Shown piece after piece: positions 14,600 to 22,647 of a DNA stretch of 36,857 nucleotides (positions within the stretch are counted from its first letter, which is position 1; each line of letters begins with the position of its first letter). The notes beneath the pieces are model-generated. The model was not told the origin of the DNA, did no database searches, and saw only the letters and a list, made by a program, of their open reading frames with translations. This stretch comes from Patescibacteria group bacterium UBA6257. GTDB taxonomy: Bacteria; Patescibacteriota; Minisyncoccia; UBA6257. Where the stretch lies: positions 1 through 36,857 of the forward strand of contig DJVL01000018.1 in the NCBI GenBank assembly GCA_002440845.1. Reading direction: 5' to 3'. The position numbers were made by a program, and so were the translations under genes.

Positions 14600-15990
14600 T
14601 ATTGATTATACAGGATTTCTCTTAAAAGGATTACTTCCTGAGAAAAAACGGGGTTTTTTTCTATTTCTTCGCTTATTTTTTTACAGGCATAAATTACTGT
14701 GGTGTGATCTCTATTTCCTAATTTTTCGGCAATATTTGTGTAGGAATATCTTAATTCTTCTCTTAATAAGTACATTGCTATTTGGCGGGGTTTAACCAAT
14801 TCCTTTTTTCTTGAATGACCAAGAATATCGTTTTCATCTAAATCATAAAAAACCGCTACTTTTTTAATTACATCTTTTGCCGGAATGTATTGGTTTGTTT
14901 TTTTTAGCACTACGGATAAAGCTTTTTTTACTTCTTCAAGAGAAAGAGGGGAATTTTTTAATCTGGCATGAGCTACAATTCTGTTATAGGCTCCTTCCAG
15001 TTCCCTGATATTTTTCGGTATGACTTCAGCTATATAATGCAGAATTTCTTCGTTGATTAAGTTTTCTATCCCTTGGTTTTTCGATTTTAAAATAGCTAAT
15101 CGGGTTTCAAAATTCGGATAACCTATATCAGCAATCATACCCCCTTCAAATCTTGACCTTAATCTTTCTTCAATGGAAGGAATGGCTTTTGGCGGCCTAT
15201 CAGAAGTAAAAACTATTTGTTTGTTTCTTTCATATAAGGTATTAAAGGTATGGAAGAGTTCTTCTTGGGTTTTGTCTTTGCCGGCAATAAATTGAACATC
15301 ATCAATTAAAAGGAGGTCTAAATTTCTGAATCCTTTTTTAAAGTCATCCATTTTCTGGTTTCTAATAGCGTTAACTAAATCATCAGTAAAACGTTCGGAA
15401 GGAACATACTTTATTTTTATTTTTTTCTTTTCTTTTTTAAACTCATTGCCGATAGCTTGGAGCAAATGAGTTTTACCCAAGCCTACGCCGCCGTAAATAA
15501 AAAGAGGATTATATTTTTTGCCAAGATTTTCTGTTACAGCTAAGGCTGCCGCATGGGCCAATTCATTATTAGTTCCTACAACAAAATTTTCAAAACTATA
15601 TTTCGGATTGAGATTTGTTTCCGGATCAATATTAAACTCAGAAAAATTTAATTGTTCATCAAGCTCTTGAGAAAATTCCTGAGACGGAGAAAAAGATAAA
15701 GAATTTTTTCTCTTTTTAATTTTAATTTTTTCTAAAGAATTTCTATCGGAATTAACTTGATATTTTATTGTTTTAATTTTAGGGTTTAAATTATACAAAG
15801 CTCTTAAAATCTCTTTATGATATTTGTTTTCAAGCCATTCCTTGGCAAAACTGGAAGGTACAGCCAGCAGGACAGAATCTTCTTTTGCGTCAATAATAAA
15901 AGTATCCTTAAACCAAGTTAAGTAATTAGCTTTTGAGATATTCAGTTTTATTTCTCCTAAAACCGCTTCCCAAAGCTCCTTATAGTCCAT
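14599..15990 (-). CDS. dnaA: Chromosomal replication initiator protein DnaA
   Basis: 463 residues. Domain I (1-80) includes LWEAVLGEIKLNISKANYLTWF. Domain II (~85-130) is a charged linker. Domain III is the AAA+ ATPase with Walker A GGVGLGKT at 167-174, Walker B LLLIDD at 226-231 and RLRSRFEGG near 277. Domain IV (~360-463) is the DNA-binding helix-turn-helix with RQIAMYLLRE and the DnaA signature GNRDHTTVIYACKKI. It binds DnaA boxes and opens the origin. Boxes occur on both sides of the gene, and a promoter precedes it. Confidence 0.98.
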   Translation of the reverse strand: MDYKELWEAVLGEIKLNISKANYLTWFKDTFIIDAKEDSVLLAVPSSFAKEWLENKYHKEILRALYNLNPKIKTIKYQVNSDRNSLEKIKIKKRKNSLSFSPSQEFSQELDEQLNFSEFNIDPETNLNPKYSFENFVVGTNNELAHAAALAVTENLGKKYNPLFIYGGVGLGKTHLLQAIGNEFKKEKKKIKIKYVPSERFTDDLVNAIRNQKMDDFKKGFRNLDLLLIDDVQFIAGKDKTQEELFHTFNTLYERNKQIVFTSDRPPKAIPSIEERLRSRFEGGMIADIGYPNFETRLAILKSKNQGIENLINEEILHYIAEVIPKNIRELEGAYNRIVAHARLKNSPLSLEEVKKALSVVLKKTNQYIPAKDVIKKVAVFYDLDENDILGHSRKKELVKPRQIAMYLLREELRYSYTNIAEKLGNRDHTTVIYACKKISEEIEKNPVFSQEVILLREILYNQ

Positions 15991-16004
15991 ACTGCTTTTA
16001 TAAA

Positions 16005-16033
16005 ATTATACTCTATGTTAGAGATTTTTTAAA
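16005..16033 (-). promoter_or_regulatory. dnaA promoter with palindrome in its spacer
   Basis: On the minus strand TTTAAA (16033-16028), a 17-base spacer and a perfect TATAAT (16010-16005), ~15 bases before the dnaA ATG. The spacer contains an inverted repeat ctcta-tgt-tagag (16011-16023), a possible operator positioned to block polymerase. Confidence 0.55.
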
Positions 16034-16100
16034 GGATTTTTATCCGACTAAGCCTATTATAGAAACAAAGGATTATTTCTTCAAGAAAAAATATCACTTT

Positions 16101-16130
16101 CGTGGATAAACTGTTGATAATTTGTGAATT
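16101..16130. other. DnaA-box cluster upstream of dnaA
   Basis: Adjacent 9-mers read on minus: TTATCCACG (16109-16101) and TTATCAACA (16120-16112), each one base from the consensus, followed by a TTCACA-containing site (16130-16121). They lie in the 230-base divergent spacer between dnaA and rpmH, a classical origin or DnaA autoregulation position. Confidence 0.6.
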
Positions 16131-16155
16131 TGCCGATATTAAGAAGATTTTAAAT

Positions 16156-16184
16156 TTGACTCAAAATAACTAATAAATTATACT
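16156..16184 (+). promoter_or_regulatory. rpmH-rnpA-yidC promoter
   Basis: TTGACT (16156-16161), a 17-base spacer and TATACT (16179-16184), near consensus, ~37 bases before rpmH. The -10 box overlaps a palindrome ctctaaagag (16183-16192). The 13 bases 16175-16187 are repeated exactly at the dnaA promoter (16003-16015). Confidence 0.65.
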
Positions 16185-16220
16185 CTAAAGAGCTAAAAAC
16201 ATTTAATAGATAAAAATAAA

Positions 16221-16355
16221 ATGAGTATTACTTATCATCCCAAAAAGAAAAAAAGAGCAAGAACTCATGGTTTTTTAAAAAGAAAATCCTCTCCTACCGG
16301 GAAAAGAATTCTTGCCGCCAGAAGAAGAAAAGGAAAAAAGAAATTAGCTCCTTGA
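16221..16355 (+). CDS. rpmH: Large ribosomal subunit protein L34
   Basis: A 44-residue, extremely basic protein: MSITYHPKKKKRARTHGF, then LKRKSSPTGKRILAARRRKG and a KKKLAP end. The order T-Y-x-P-K-K-x-K-R, R-x-H-G-F and T-x-x-G-R/K-x-I/V-L-A-x-R-R-x-K-G is diagnostic of L34. Start ATG at 16221, stop TGA at 16353-16355. It is followed by rnpA after 13 bases, the near-universal order next to the origin. Confidence 0.97.
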   Translation: MSITYHPKKKKRARTHGFLKRKSSPTGKRILAARRRKGKKKLAP

Positions 16356-16368
16356 TTTTTTAAAATTA

Positions 16369-16707
16369 ATGTTTAGAAAAAAAAACAAACTCCCGTCTTT
16401 TCTTTTTCCAAGGGTTTTAAAAGATGGAGAGAAAAAGGAAAATAATTATTTTAAAATTGTTTTTAAAAAAAACGATTTTTCTTTCCCGAGAGTTGGCATT
16501 ATTGTAAGTTCAAAAGTTTCTAAACTGGCAGTCAAAAGAAACCTTTTAAAAAGAAGAATAAGAAATATTATCAAAGAGTTTCTTCCTTTATTCTCTTCTA
16601 ACTGGGATATAATCATTATTGCTAAAAAAGATTTATTATCCCTTAGTTATTCTCAAGAAAAGGAGGAATTGAAAAAAATTTTAAGTAGAATTTTAAAATT
16701 AAAATGA
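16369..16707 (+). CDS. rnpA: Ribonuclease P protein component
   Basis: 112 residues, basic. The RNR motif is clear as AVKRNLLKRRIRNIIKE (~54-70), after the RVGIIVSSKVSKLAV strand typical of the family. The N-terminus is short and Lys-rich. RnpA supports the RNase P RNA in 5' tRNA processing; the RNA gene itself is not in the window. The TGA stop overlaps the yidC ATG (ATGA), implying translational coupling. Confidence 0.92.
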   Translation: MFRKKNKLPSFLFPRVLKDGEKKENNYFKIVFKKNDFSFPRVGIIVSSKVSKLAVKRNLLKRRIRNIIKEFLPLFSSNWDIIIIAKKDLLSLSYSQEKEELKKILSRILKLK

Positions 16708-17405
16708 CTTTTAGCCAATTAATTTTTTTCCAACCGCTTTTTAATTTTTTAGCTTTTTTAATTAGAATTTTTGGAGGCAGCTTGGGCTGGGCAGTAATTG
16801 TTTTATCCGTTCTTATCCGTTTTGCTTTTTGGCCTTGGAACAAAAAAACAATGATTGACCAAAGAAAAATGGTAAAAATCCAGCCCAAAATTAATGCGCT
16901 TCAAAAAGAATTTTCCAAAGATCCGCTTAAAGCCAACAAAGAAGTAATGAGAGTCTTTAAAGAGGAAAAGATTAATCCTTATAATTCTTTTATTTTTATT
17001 TTTGCCCAACTGATAATTTTTATCGCCCTTTTCTCTTTTTTCAGCCAAATTGTAACAAGCGATTGGAGCGTCCATCTTTATTCTTTTATGCCCTTTCCAG
17101 ACAAAGTTAATTATTTGTTCTTAGGTTTTTTTGACCTAAGACAGCCGAGCTTGTTTTTGGCGGTATTTTCCGCTATTTTAAACGCAATTTTAACTTTTCT
17201 TCAGCCCAGTCAAGGCCAAAACAAAATAATGTTTCTCGGCTTGCCTTTTATTATTTTATTATTTTACAAAAATTTTCCCTCGGTGGTTATTCTTTATTGG
17301 GTGGGTTTTTCTTTAATCAGCATTGTTCAGGAATACAGCTTGAAAAAATATTTTTTAAAACTTCAAACGGAAAAACAAATCAGCCAACAAAAATCGCAAA
17401 CTTAA
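16704..17405 (+). CDS. yidC: Membrane protein insertase YidC/OxaA
   Basis: 233 residues with about five membrane segments (~8-24, 27-46, 92-112, 148-165, 172-198). The short Gram-positive-like form lacks the large periplasmic domain of E. coli YidC. R39 in SVLIRFAFWPWN sits in the first core segment, as the groove arginine of the family does. A charged cytosolic hairpin (RKMVKIQPKINALQKEFSKD) follows. The C-terminal tail is Lys/Gln-rich. Inserts inner-membrane proteins alone or with SecYEG. Confidence 0.95.
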   Translation: MTFSQLIFFQPLFNFLAFLIRIFGGSLGWAVIVLSVLIRFAFWPWNKKTMIDQRKMVKIQPKINALQKEFSKDPLKANKEVMRVFKEEKINPYNSFIFIFAQLIIFIALFSFFSQIVTSDWSVHLYSFMPFPDKVNYLFLGFFDLRQPSLFLAVFSAILNAILTFLQPSQGQNKIMFLGLPFIILLFYKNFPSVVILYWVGFSLISIVQEYSLKKYFLKLQTEKQISQQKSQT

Positions 17406-17448
17406 AAGAAAAGCTTATTTAGTTTATTTTCAGTTCATTTTTTAAATT

Positions 17449-17922
17449 ATGGAAATTCTGCCGATTAAAAATTTTTTGGAGGAGATATTAAAAACCGCTG
17501 GTTTTTCCGGCTGGGAAATTAATATTCAGGAAAATCAAGAAGCCCATCTTATTAAGTTTCTCCTGAAAAATGAAATCAAAGACGACTCCAGCCGTTTACT
17601 GATTGGCAGAGAAGGGGAAAATTTATTTGCTTTGGAATACGTGATTAATATTTTTGCTAGAAAACATTATCCCAATGACCTGAGAAGAATTATTTTAGAT
17701 ATTAACAATTATCGGGTAATCCAAGAAGAGAAACTAAGAGATTTAGCTCAAAAATTAGCCAGAAAAGTGGCTTTTACCAAAGAGCCGATAGAACTTCCGC
17801 CGATGAAAGCCAGCGAAAGAAGAATTATTCATTTAGAGATTGCTTTAAGAAGTGACGTTGTTACTGAAAGCATTGGTGAAGGCAGAGAGCGCAGGGTGAT
17901 GATTAAACCCCAAGAAGTATGA
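17449..17922 (+). CDS. khpB: KhpB/Jag-type RNA-binding protein (KH + R3H)
   Basis: 157 residues. The KH-like domain holds the GREGENLFALEYVIN loop and helix (~53-67). The C-terminal R3H domain has ASERRIIHLEIALRSD (R124, H128) and the family ending VVTESIGEGRERRVMIKP. The N-terminal Jag_N domain of larger homologues is missing or reduced. KhpB (with KhpA in Firmicutes) binds RNA and affects cell division and wall growth. Its place after yidC in the rpmH-rnpA-yidC-jag cluster is standard. Confidence 0.92.
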   Translation: MEILPIKNFLEEILKTAGFSGWEINIQENQEAHLIKFLLKNEIKDDSSRLLIGREGENLFALEYVINIFARKHYPNDLRRIILDINNYRVIQEEKLRDLAQKLARKVAFTKEPIELPPMKASERRIIHLEIALRSDVVTESIGEGRERRVMIKPQEV

Positions 17923-17956
17923 TTTATGATATATTTAGAATGCGCCACCCTGCATG

Positions 17957-19396
17957 CTAGCCTGATCCTTGGGTTGGCGGGTACCAATGATAACCTTCTT
18001 GAGTTTCACTAACTCCTTGATAGGAGCCATGCCCAGTGGCAGTGGGTAAAGCTACATGCAAATGGTTTCCTTCATCTAAAACATATAAGCCAGCGTTAGT
18101 AAATTCTTCTATGAGTTTTTTGTTATCACTGGGGCTTCCAGAAACAGAATCAATGTCTACACAGGTGCCGTAATAATGACAATCACCGGTTGGTCGGACA
18201 TTGTGAGTAGTAAGACAAGGTATATTACTATTAATACAAGCATCATGAACATGCCAAGCTGGGTTTATGTTTTTGAGAGAATTTAATTTATCAGCTAAGC
18301 TACTATCCAAAAAAACAGGTGAATTAGAAGGGATTCCTAATGTTGCGTAATCTAAAGGGATTCCCATCGCTTTGATATTTACTAAATTCCCCGCCGGAGG
18401 TTGTCCAGCAGGAGGCGCTTGAGCAGGAGGCGCTTGAGCAGGAGGAGCAGCAGTTGGTGGAGCGGAAATTTCAGTTTTTAAAATATCTGGATTTATAGTG
18501 TTAAGGATAATATAAAAAGCAAACAATAATAATAAACCAATAACAGCGCTGGTAATTCTTTCCTGCGCTTCTTTTTGTTTATTGGCGTTGCCGCCAGCTG
18601 TCAGGTATTGGAAACCAGCATAAGTAATCATAGCAAAAACTAATAACCCGGAAATCCTTAAAGCCACTTTTATAAAATAAGCAACTAAAGCCGGGACCCC
18701 TCCCTCCCCTAAAGGCAAAGAGCCCTCAGGTTTTACTAAACCCGGAAGACCAACCTCCCAAACATAATCTTTAAATTCCGGAATTTCTGTTTTTTGGGAA
18801 TTGCTAAGTCCTATTTGAACACCTATACTCATATCAAGCATACGGCTTCCATAAGAAAGAAGAAAATTATCAAAAGACATCTGTTCGGCTAAACCTAAAT
18901 CTTTAAAAAATTGCATTGCCGCCTGAATTCCTCCCAATTCTTTTAGAGCAGCGGCTTTAATACTATTTATTACTTCAGGAGGGAGTGAATTAATAAGTGC
19001 TTGAGGTGTAATATTGGACCCCTCTGAAGTTCCCTCAGATGTATTATTAGTTGTATTAGACACATTATTAGAACTGCCGCAATCGCTATCATTTGTGCAA
19101 TTGCTTCTGCTTTGGCAGTTAGGATCAGATGAAGATTGGGTAGCGCAAAAAACTTTGCCAGTAAGATTGTTTTGGCTGCATATTTTATATTTACAGGTTT
19201 TTTTGTTGTTTGAAGAAGGTTTGTCAGTAGTAGGCGGATTATTCGTCGCAGGAGGAGTAGGTTGCAATGGTAAAGGACAAAAACCACCTGAACACGACGC
19301 ATTTGTAATCTTAATTTCTAAATTTAATCCCATAAAAAACCCTAAAATTATTATTGGCAAGAAGATAAAAAGTATTTTAAAAATATTTTTTTTCAT
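17957..19396 (-). CDS. Type IV secretion pilin-like protein fused to an M15-type peptidase domain
   Basis: 479 residues, last gene of the secretion-like operon. Layout: signal peptide (~1-33, ending TNAS); Cys-rich, Asn/Ser/Thr-rich region (35-130, ~11 Cys); helical region (130-230); two hydrophobic helices (~236-262 and 283-300) separated by YLTAGGNANKQKEAQERI, the typical small T4SS pilin (VirB2/TrbC-like) core of this phylum; Pro-Ala linker (313-336) with repeats of APPAQ; C-terminal M15/LAS-type metallopeptidase. The last shows H407-xx-G-x-x-x-D414 (HYYGTCVD) and E442-x-x-H445 (EGNHLHV), matching the zinc site and catalytic Glu of D,D-peptidases. Inference: a secretion subunit with an outside enzyme that trims peptidoglycan peptides. 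The motif match is good but the family call needs a profile search. Confidence 0.75.
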   Translation of the reverse strand: MKKNIFKILFIFLPIIILGFFMGLNLEIKITNASCSGGFCPLPLQPTPPATNNPPTTDKPSSNNKKTCKYKICSQNNLTGKVFCATQSSSDPNCQSRSNCTNDSDCGSSNNVSNTTNNTSEGTSEGSNITPQALINSLPPEVINSIKAAALKELGGIQAAMQFFKDLGLAEQMSFDNFLLSYGSRMLDMSIGVQIGLSNSQKTEIPEFKDYVWEVGLPGLVKPEGSLPLGEGGVPALVAYFIKVALRISGLLVFAMITYAGFQYLTAGGNANKQKEAQERITSAVIGLLLLFAFYIILNTINPDILKTEISAPPTAAPPAQAPPAQAPPAGQPPAGNLVNIKAMGIPLDYATLGIPSNSPVFLDSSLADKLNSLKNINPAWHVHDACINSNIPCLTTHNVRPTGDCHYYGTCVDIDSVSGSPSDNKKLIEEFTNAGLYVLDEGNHLHVALPTATGHGSYQGVSETQEGYHWYPPTQGSG

Positions 19397-19412
19397 TTAT
19401 TGTTTATTATAT

Positions 19413-19742
19413 TTATTTTTTAATGTTTTTTGGCGAAATTTTTGGAACAATTTTTGCTATTTTTTTTGCTTTTGGCGATTTTTCAACTAAGTAAGTGCCA
19501 ATTACAGCAATAGTGGTTATTGGCAGAACGCTTACTAGAGGGACGAGATCTATTATATAAACTATAAAAGCCCAAGATGGGCCAATCCCTATTATATAAA
19601 TTATAGCAAAAATTATCGCTGTCAGAGGAAGGCAAATAAGCCAAGAAAATAAACCAACGATAGGTATTAAACCGATAACAAATTCCAGCCCGTCTTTGAT
19701 TAGAGCTAAAATTAATAAAAAAATAAATATGGTAAAATTCAT
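19413..19742 (-). CDS. Small multi-pass membrane protein in the secretion-like operon
   Basis: 109 residues with three to four hydrophobic segments: MNFTIFIFLLILALI, then IGLIPIVGLFSWLICLPLTA, IIFAIIYIIGIGPSWAFIVY and LVPLVSVLPITTIAVIGTYL. A Lys-rich tail follows (SPKAKKIAKIVPKISPKNIKK), predicted cytosolic. Starts at an ATG (19742) two bases from the end of the virB4-like gene; a TTG at 19754 is in frame but would overlap that gene. Not recognised as a named family. Its size and position suggest a minor membrane subunit of the machine. Confidence 0.7.
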   Translation of the reverse strand: MNFTIFIFLLILALIKDGLEFVIGLIPIVGLFSWLICLPLTAIIFAIIYIIGIGPSWAFIVYIIDLVPLVSVLPITTIAVIGTYLVEKSPKAKKIAKIVPKISPKNIKK

Positions 19743-19743
19743 T

Positions 19744-21537
19744 TTATTCTTCAATTTCTCCCCTCCTTTCTTTTTTTAAAGCCAAAAGTTGGGCGGGGTT
19801 GGAAGTAATGATTTGGTCTTCGGCGTAAGAAGCAAGAATTTGGATGGCGACATGTTTGTCTTCTACGGAAAAAAGTCCGGTTCCTACTGAAGCTTGGAGA
19901 AGCAGGGTTTTTTCCTGTTCAGTAAGCTTGAAAGCTTTGCCGAGAGTTTCAATATTGGCTGGCGATTGTCTTAATAAAATCGAAGCGGAAGAATTGGTAA
20001 TTAAGGGTTTGCCATAAGGAGAGTTTAAAGCGTCTTCAATATCCTGAGTGATAAAAGTAATTCCCAGATAATATTTTCTCGCTCTTTTTACCAAGCTAAA
20101 AAGAAAAGCGGCGCTTTCTTCATGTTTTAAAAGCCACCAGCCCTCGTCAACTATAACCAGTCTTTTTTTTATATCTTTTTTTATTGAAGTCCAGATATAA
20201 TTTAAAACAATGTACATCGCCAGCGGCCTTAATTCTTCCTGCAGTTCTCTAATGCCGAAAATTACCAGCCGATTGGTGATATTAATGTTTGATTGCTGGT
20301 TCAAAAAACCTTCATAAGTGCCTTTGGTGAACTTATAAAGTTTAGCTGACAGGTCTTCGCCTCCCTCAGTATTTTTTAAAACAGTTTCCAAATCTTCTAT
20401 TAAAGGAGGAGTTTTTCTTTCATTAAGGTTTTCTGGAAAAATATCCCGGCTGGCATAAGTTTGAGTGATAGCCCGGTCAAGGATTATTTCTTCCTGCGGA
20501 GAAATTTCTCCCATCATTAACTTGATTAAGCCAACAAGGTTTAAAATGTGATTTCGGAAAACTTCTTCCGCCGTCTCCTCTTCTTTTAAAAACGGAGGCA
20601 GTTCAAAGGGATTGATATGGTCCTCAGAGCCAATGGCAATTTTGAAATAACTGCCTCCTAAAGAATCCGCTAAATACTCATATTCATATTCGGGGTCAAT
20701 AATTAAAACATCGGTTCCTATTAACAGCGACCTTAAGATTTCCAATTTAACAGCATAGCTTTTTCCAGCCCCGGTTTGAGCAAAAATCGTCATATTGGCA
20801 TTTGGCAAAGAAAAACGGTCAAAAATAACTAAACTGTTGTTGTGTTGATTAATGCCATATAAAATTCCTTTTCCTTCAGAAAGGTCAAGGGAAGAAAAAG
20901 GAAAGAGAGTTGAAGCCGGCCGGGAATTTAAAGGCTGGGTTAAAAGAAGCCGGTCCAATCCCAAAGGCAAAGACGATTCTAAGCCTTCAAATTCTCTAAA
21001 GACTGTTGCTTTTGCATAAATCAATTGTTGTTCCAAGACATTATTAATTTTGCTTTCTATTTTTCCCAATTCTTCTTTACTTTCGGCAAAAAATGTTATA
21101 TAAACTCCAACATCAAAAACTCTTTCGCTTCCCTGCTGAATTAGGTCTCTTAATTCTTCAATATTTTTTAAAGCAGCTTCAAGCAGAGGGTTTCTGACTA
21201 ATCCTCTTTCCGCTTCAATATTTATCTGGGCTTGGACCTCAGCTGATTTTTTTCTTAAGTTTCTTAAAATTTTACTAATATCTATAGGATGGAAGAAAAT
21301 AGAAATATCAAAAGCCTCGTCGGTATTAACCACAGGGTTAAACCAGTTAGGAGAAAGAAAATTAGGGTAAGTTAAAATAAAAAGAGTTGAGCAATATTTG
21401 TTTCCTAACTTTAAAAAAGTAGGGTTTATTTCGAGTCCTGCCGGAGCAATCAAATCCTGAAGACTGGTTGCTGCCTGCCTTTGAATTACCGTTTGGTTTC
21501 TGTCTCTTTTTTTAAAAGGATTAAAATTAAAAGCCAT
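19744..21537 (-). CDS. VirB4-like type IV secretion ATPase
   Basis: 597 residues. Walker A AQTGAGKS at 253-260, then DPEYEYEYLADSLGG after the first strand. Walker B VIVDEGWWLL at 461-470, with the YYLGITFITQDIEDAL and ITNSSASILLRQSP segments typical of VirB4/TraE/TraC ATPases. The N-terminal ~220 residues form the pre-ATPase domain, including FDVGVYITFFAESKEEL. Cytosolic, membrane-associated hexamer powering assembly or substrate transfer. The family is long, and the N-terminal part usually present in one chain seems shared with the preceding separate gene (21543-22220). Five bases separate them. Confidence 0.93.
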   Translation of the reverse strand: MAFNFNPFKKRDRNQTVIQRQAATSLQDLIAPAGLEINPTFLKLGNKYCSTLFILTYPNFLSPNWFNPVVNTDEAFDISIFFHPIDISKILRNLRKKSAEVQAQINIEAERGLVRNPLLEAALKNIEELRDLIQQGSERVFDVGVYITFFAESKEELGKIESKINNVLEQQLIYAKATVFREFEGLESSLPLGLDRLLLTQPLNSRPASTLFPFSSLDLSEGKGILYGINQHNNSLVIFDRFSLPNANMTIFAQTGAGKSYAVKLEILRSLLIGTDVLIIDPEYEYEYLADSLGGSYFKIAIGSEDHINPFELPPFLKEEETAEEVFRNHILNLVGLIKLMMGEISPQEEIILDRAITQTYASRDIFPENLNERKTPPLIEDLETVLKNTEGGEDLSAKLYKFTKGTYEGFLNQQSNINITNRLVIFGIRELQEELRPLAMYIVLNYIWTSIKKDIKKRLVIVDEGWWLLKHEESAAFLFSLVKRARKYYLGITFITQDIEDALNSPYGKPLITNSSASILLRQSPANIETLGKAFKLTEQEKTLLLQASVGTGLFSVEDKHVAIQILASYAEDQIITSNPAQLLALKKERRGEIEE

Positions 21538-21542
21538 ATTTG

Positions 21543-22220
21543 TTAATTGAAAGCTTCGGGAATATTTAAAGACTCCCTTTCAAAAGTTTCCGGATTATAA
21601 AGATTATAGAACAATTCTACAATTTCTTTGGTGGTTAAAGGGTAAGCTGACAAGCCGATTCTTGAAAGATTGGTAATAGTATTATTTTGCCTAATCATTA
21701 ACTGTTGGTAATATTGTTCAAAATCCTGACTATTCAAAGGGTTGTCAAAAGAAAAAGCTTGTCTTTGCAGGCTGAATAAGTTTTTAAAAGCGTCTAAAAT
21801 CTGGCCGAAGGAATTTTTTGCTTTAAGGACAACTGGGTCATAGGGAATTACTAAATAAAACTTTTTTTTCATAATATTATTTTCAGAAACTAATCCTTTA
21901 ATAAAAGCGTAATAATCATCTCCTTGCATCTTTAGAAGCTCATTGCTTTCATTGTTTATTTTTTCTTGGATAAAATTTAAATAATTTTCTATATTAACTC
22001 TGCGAGAATGGACGACAACCTCCAAAGGGAAATCAAGATAGTTTAACAAATTCCTCCAACTGACAATAATAGATTCCTGTTCTTCATTTGATTTTAAAGC
22101 GATATTTATTCCGGAGACGTTTAAAATTGAACGGAGAGAGCCGTTTTTTAAAATAATCACCCCTTTCCTGACACTTTTTATAGATATTAAGGATTGACTG
22201 CCGAAAGCTTCTTTTTCCAT
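21543..22220 (-). CDS. TraC-like protein, partner of the VirB4-like ATPase
   Basis: 225 residues. The opening (SLISIKSVRKGVIILKNGSL, then RSILNVSGINIALKSNEEQE) and the middle (DFPLEVVVHSRRVNIENYL, YYAFIKGLV, KKKFYLVIPYD) match the N-terminal domain pattern of VirB4/TraC proteins, in which an R-x-R strand follows a leucine-rich start. Such split TraC-like genes sit before virB4 in Gram-positive plasmids and in Patescibacteria. No ATPase motif. It follows the PrgI-like gene with no intergenic bases and precedes virB4 by five, so the three are surely co-expressed. Confidence 0.75.
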   Translation of the reverse strand: MEKEAFGSQSLISIKSVRKGVIILKNGSLRSILNVSGINIALKSNEEQESIIVSWRNLLNYLDFPLEVVVHSRRVNIENYLNFIQEKINNESNELLKMQGDDYYAFIKGLVSENNIMKKKFYLVIPYDPVVLKAKNSFGQILDAFKNLFSLQRQAFSFDNPLNSQDFEQYYQQLMIRQNNTITNLSRIGLSAYPLTTKEIVELFYNLYNPETFERESLNIPEAFN

Positions 22221-22619
22221 TTATTTATCAAGGATTTGAGTTAATTGGTTTAAAGTTTCTTTATTTAATTCCTTTTTTTCGGCTTTTTTAATAATCTGCG
22301 GTTTTTTCTCTTCTGACGATTCAAAACCAGAAGCAGGAATTTTTTCTTTTTTCCAGAAATAATATTTAGGCAGCCAGATATGCCTGATAAAAAAAGGGGC
22401 AACAGAATAAAAAGGAACGCCGCCAACTTGTCCAAAAGCAAAAACAAATCCTAAGGGGCCAAAGATAAAAGCCAAAATTAGCCAGAGCCAAAATTCCAAA
22501 GTAAAAAAAAGAATAACTAAAAATCCCCCAATGCCTAAAAGAATAAAGAGCTGGGTAAAATTAACTAAGCCGATTAATTTTGTTTCTTCTCTGATAAATT
22601 GCGGAACTTCGTAATTCAT
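22221..22619 (-). CDS. PrgI family protein (VirB3-like)
   Basis: 132 residues. It opens MNYEVPQFIREETKLIGLVN, the PrgI start, followed by two hydrophobic segments (~22-40 FTQLFILLGIGGFLVILFF and 43-62) and VGGVPFYSVAPFFIRHIWLPKYYFWKK. The C-terminus is Lys/Glu-rich. PrgI was named from plasmid pCF10 conjugation and corresponds to VirB3, a small inner-membrane partner of VirB4. Its place just before the TraC-like and VirB4-like genes supports this. Confidence 0.85.
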   Translation of the reverse strand: MNYEVPQFIREETKLIGLVNFTQLFILLGIGGFLVILFFTLEFWLWLILAFIFGPLGFVFAFGQVGGVPFYSVAPFFIRHIWLPKYYFWKKEKIPASGFESSEEKKPQIIKKAEKKELNKETLNQLTQILDK

Positions 22620-22647
22620 AATTTATTCCAAAAATAAAAATATTCTT

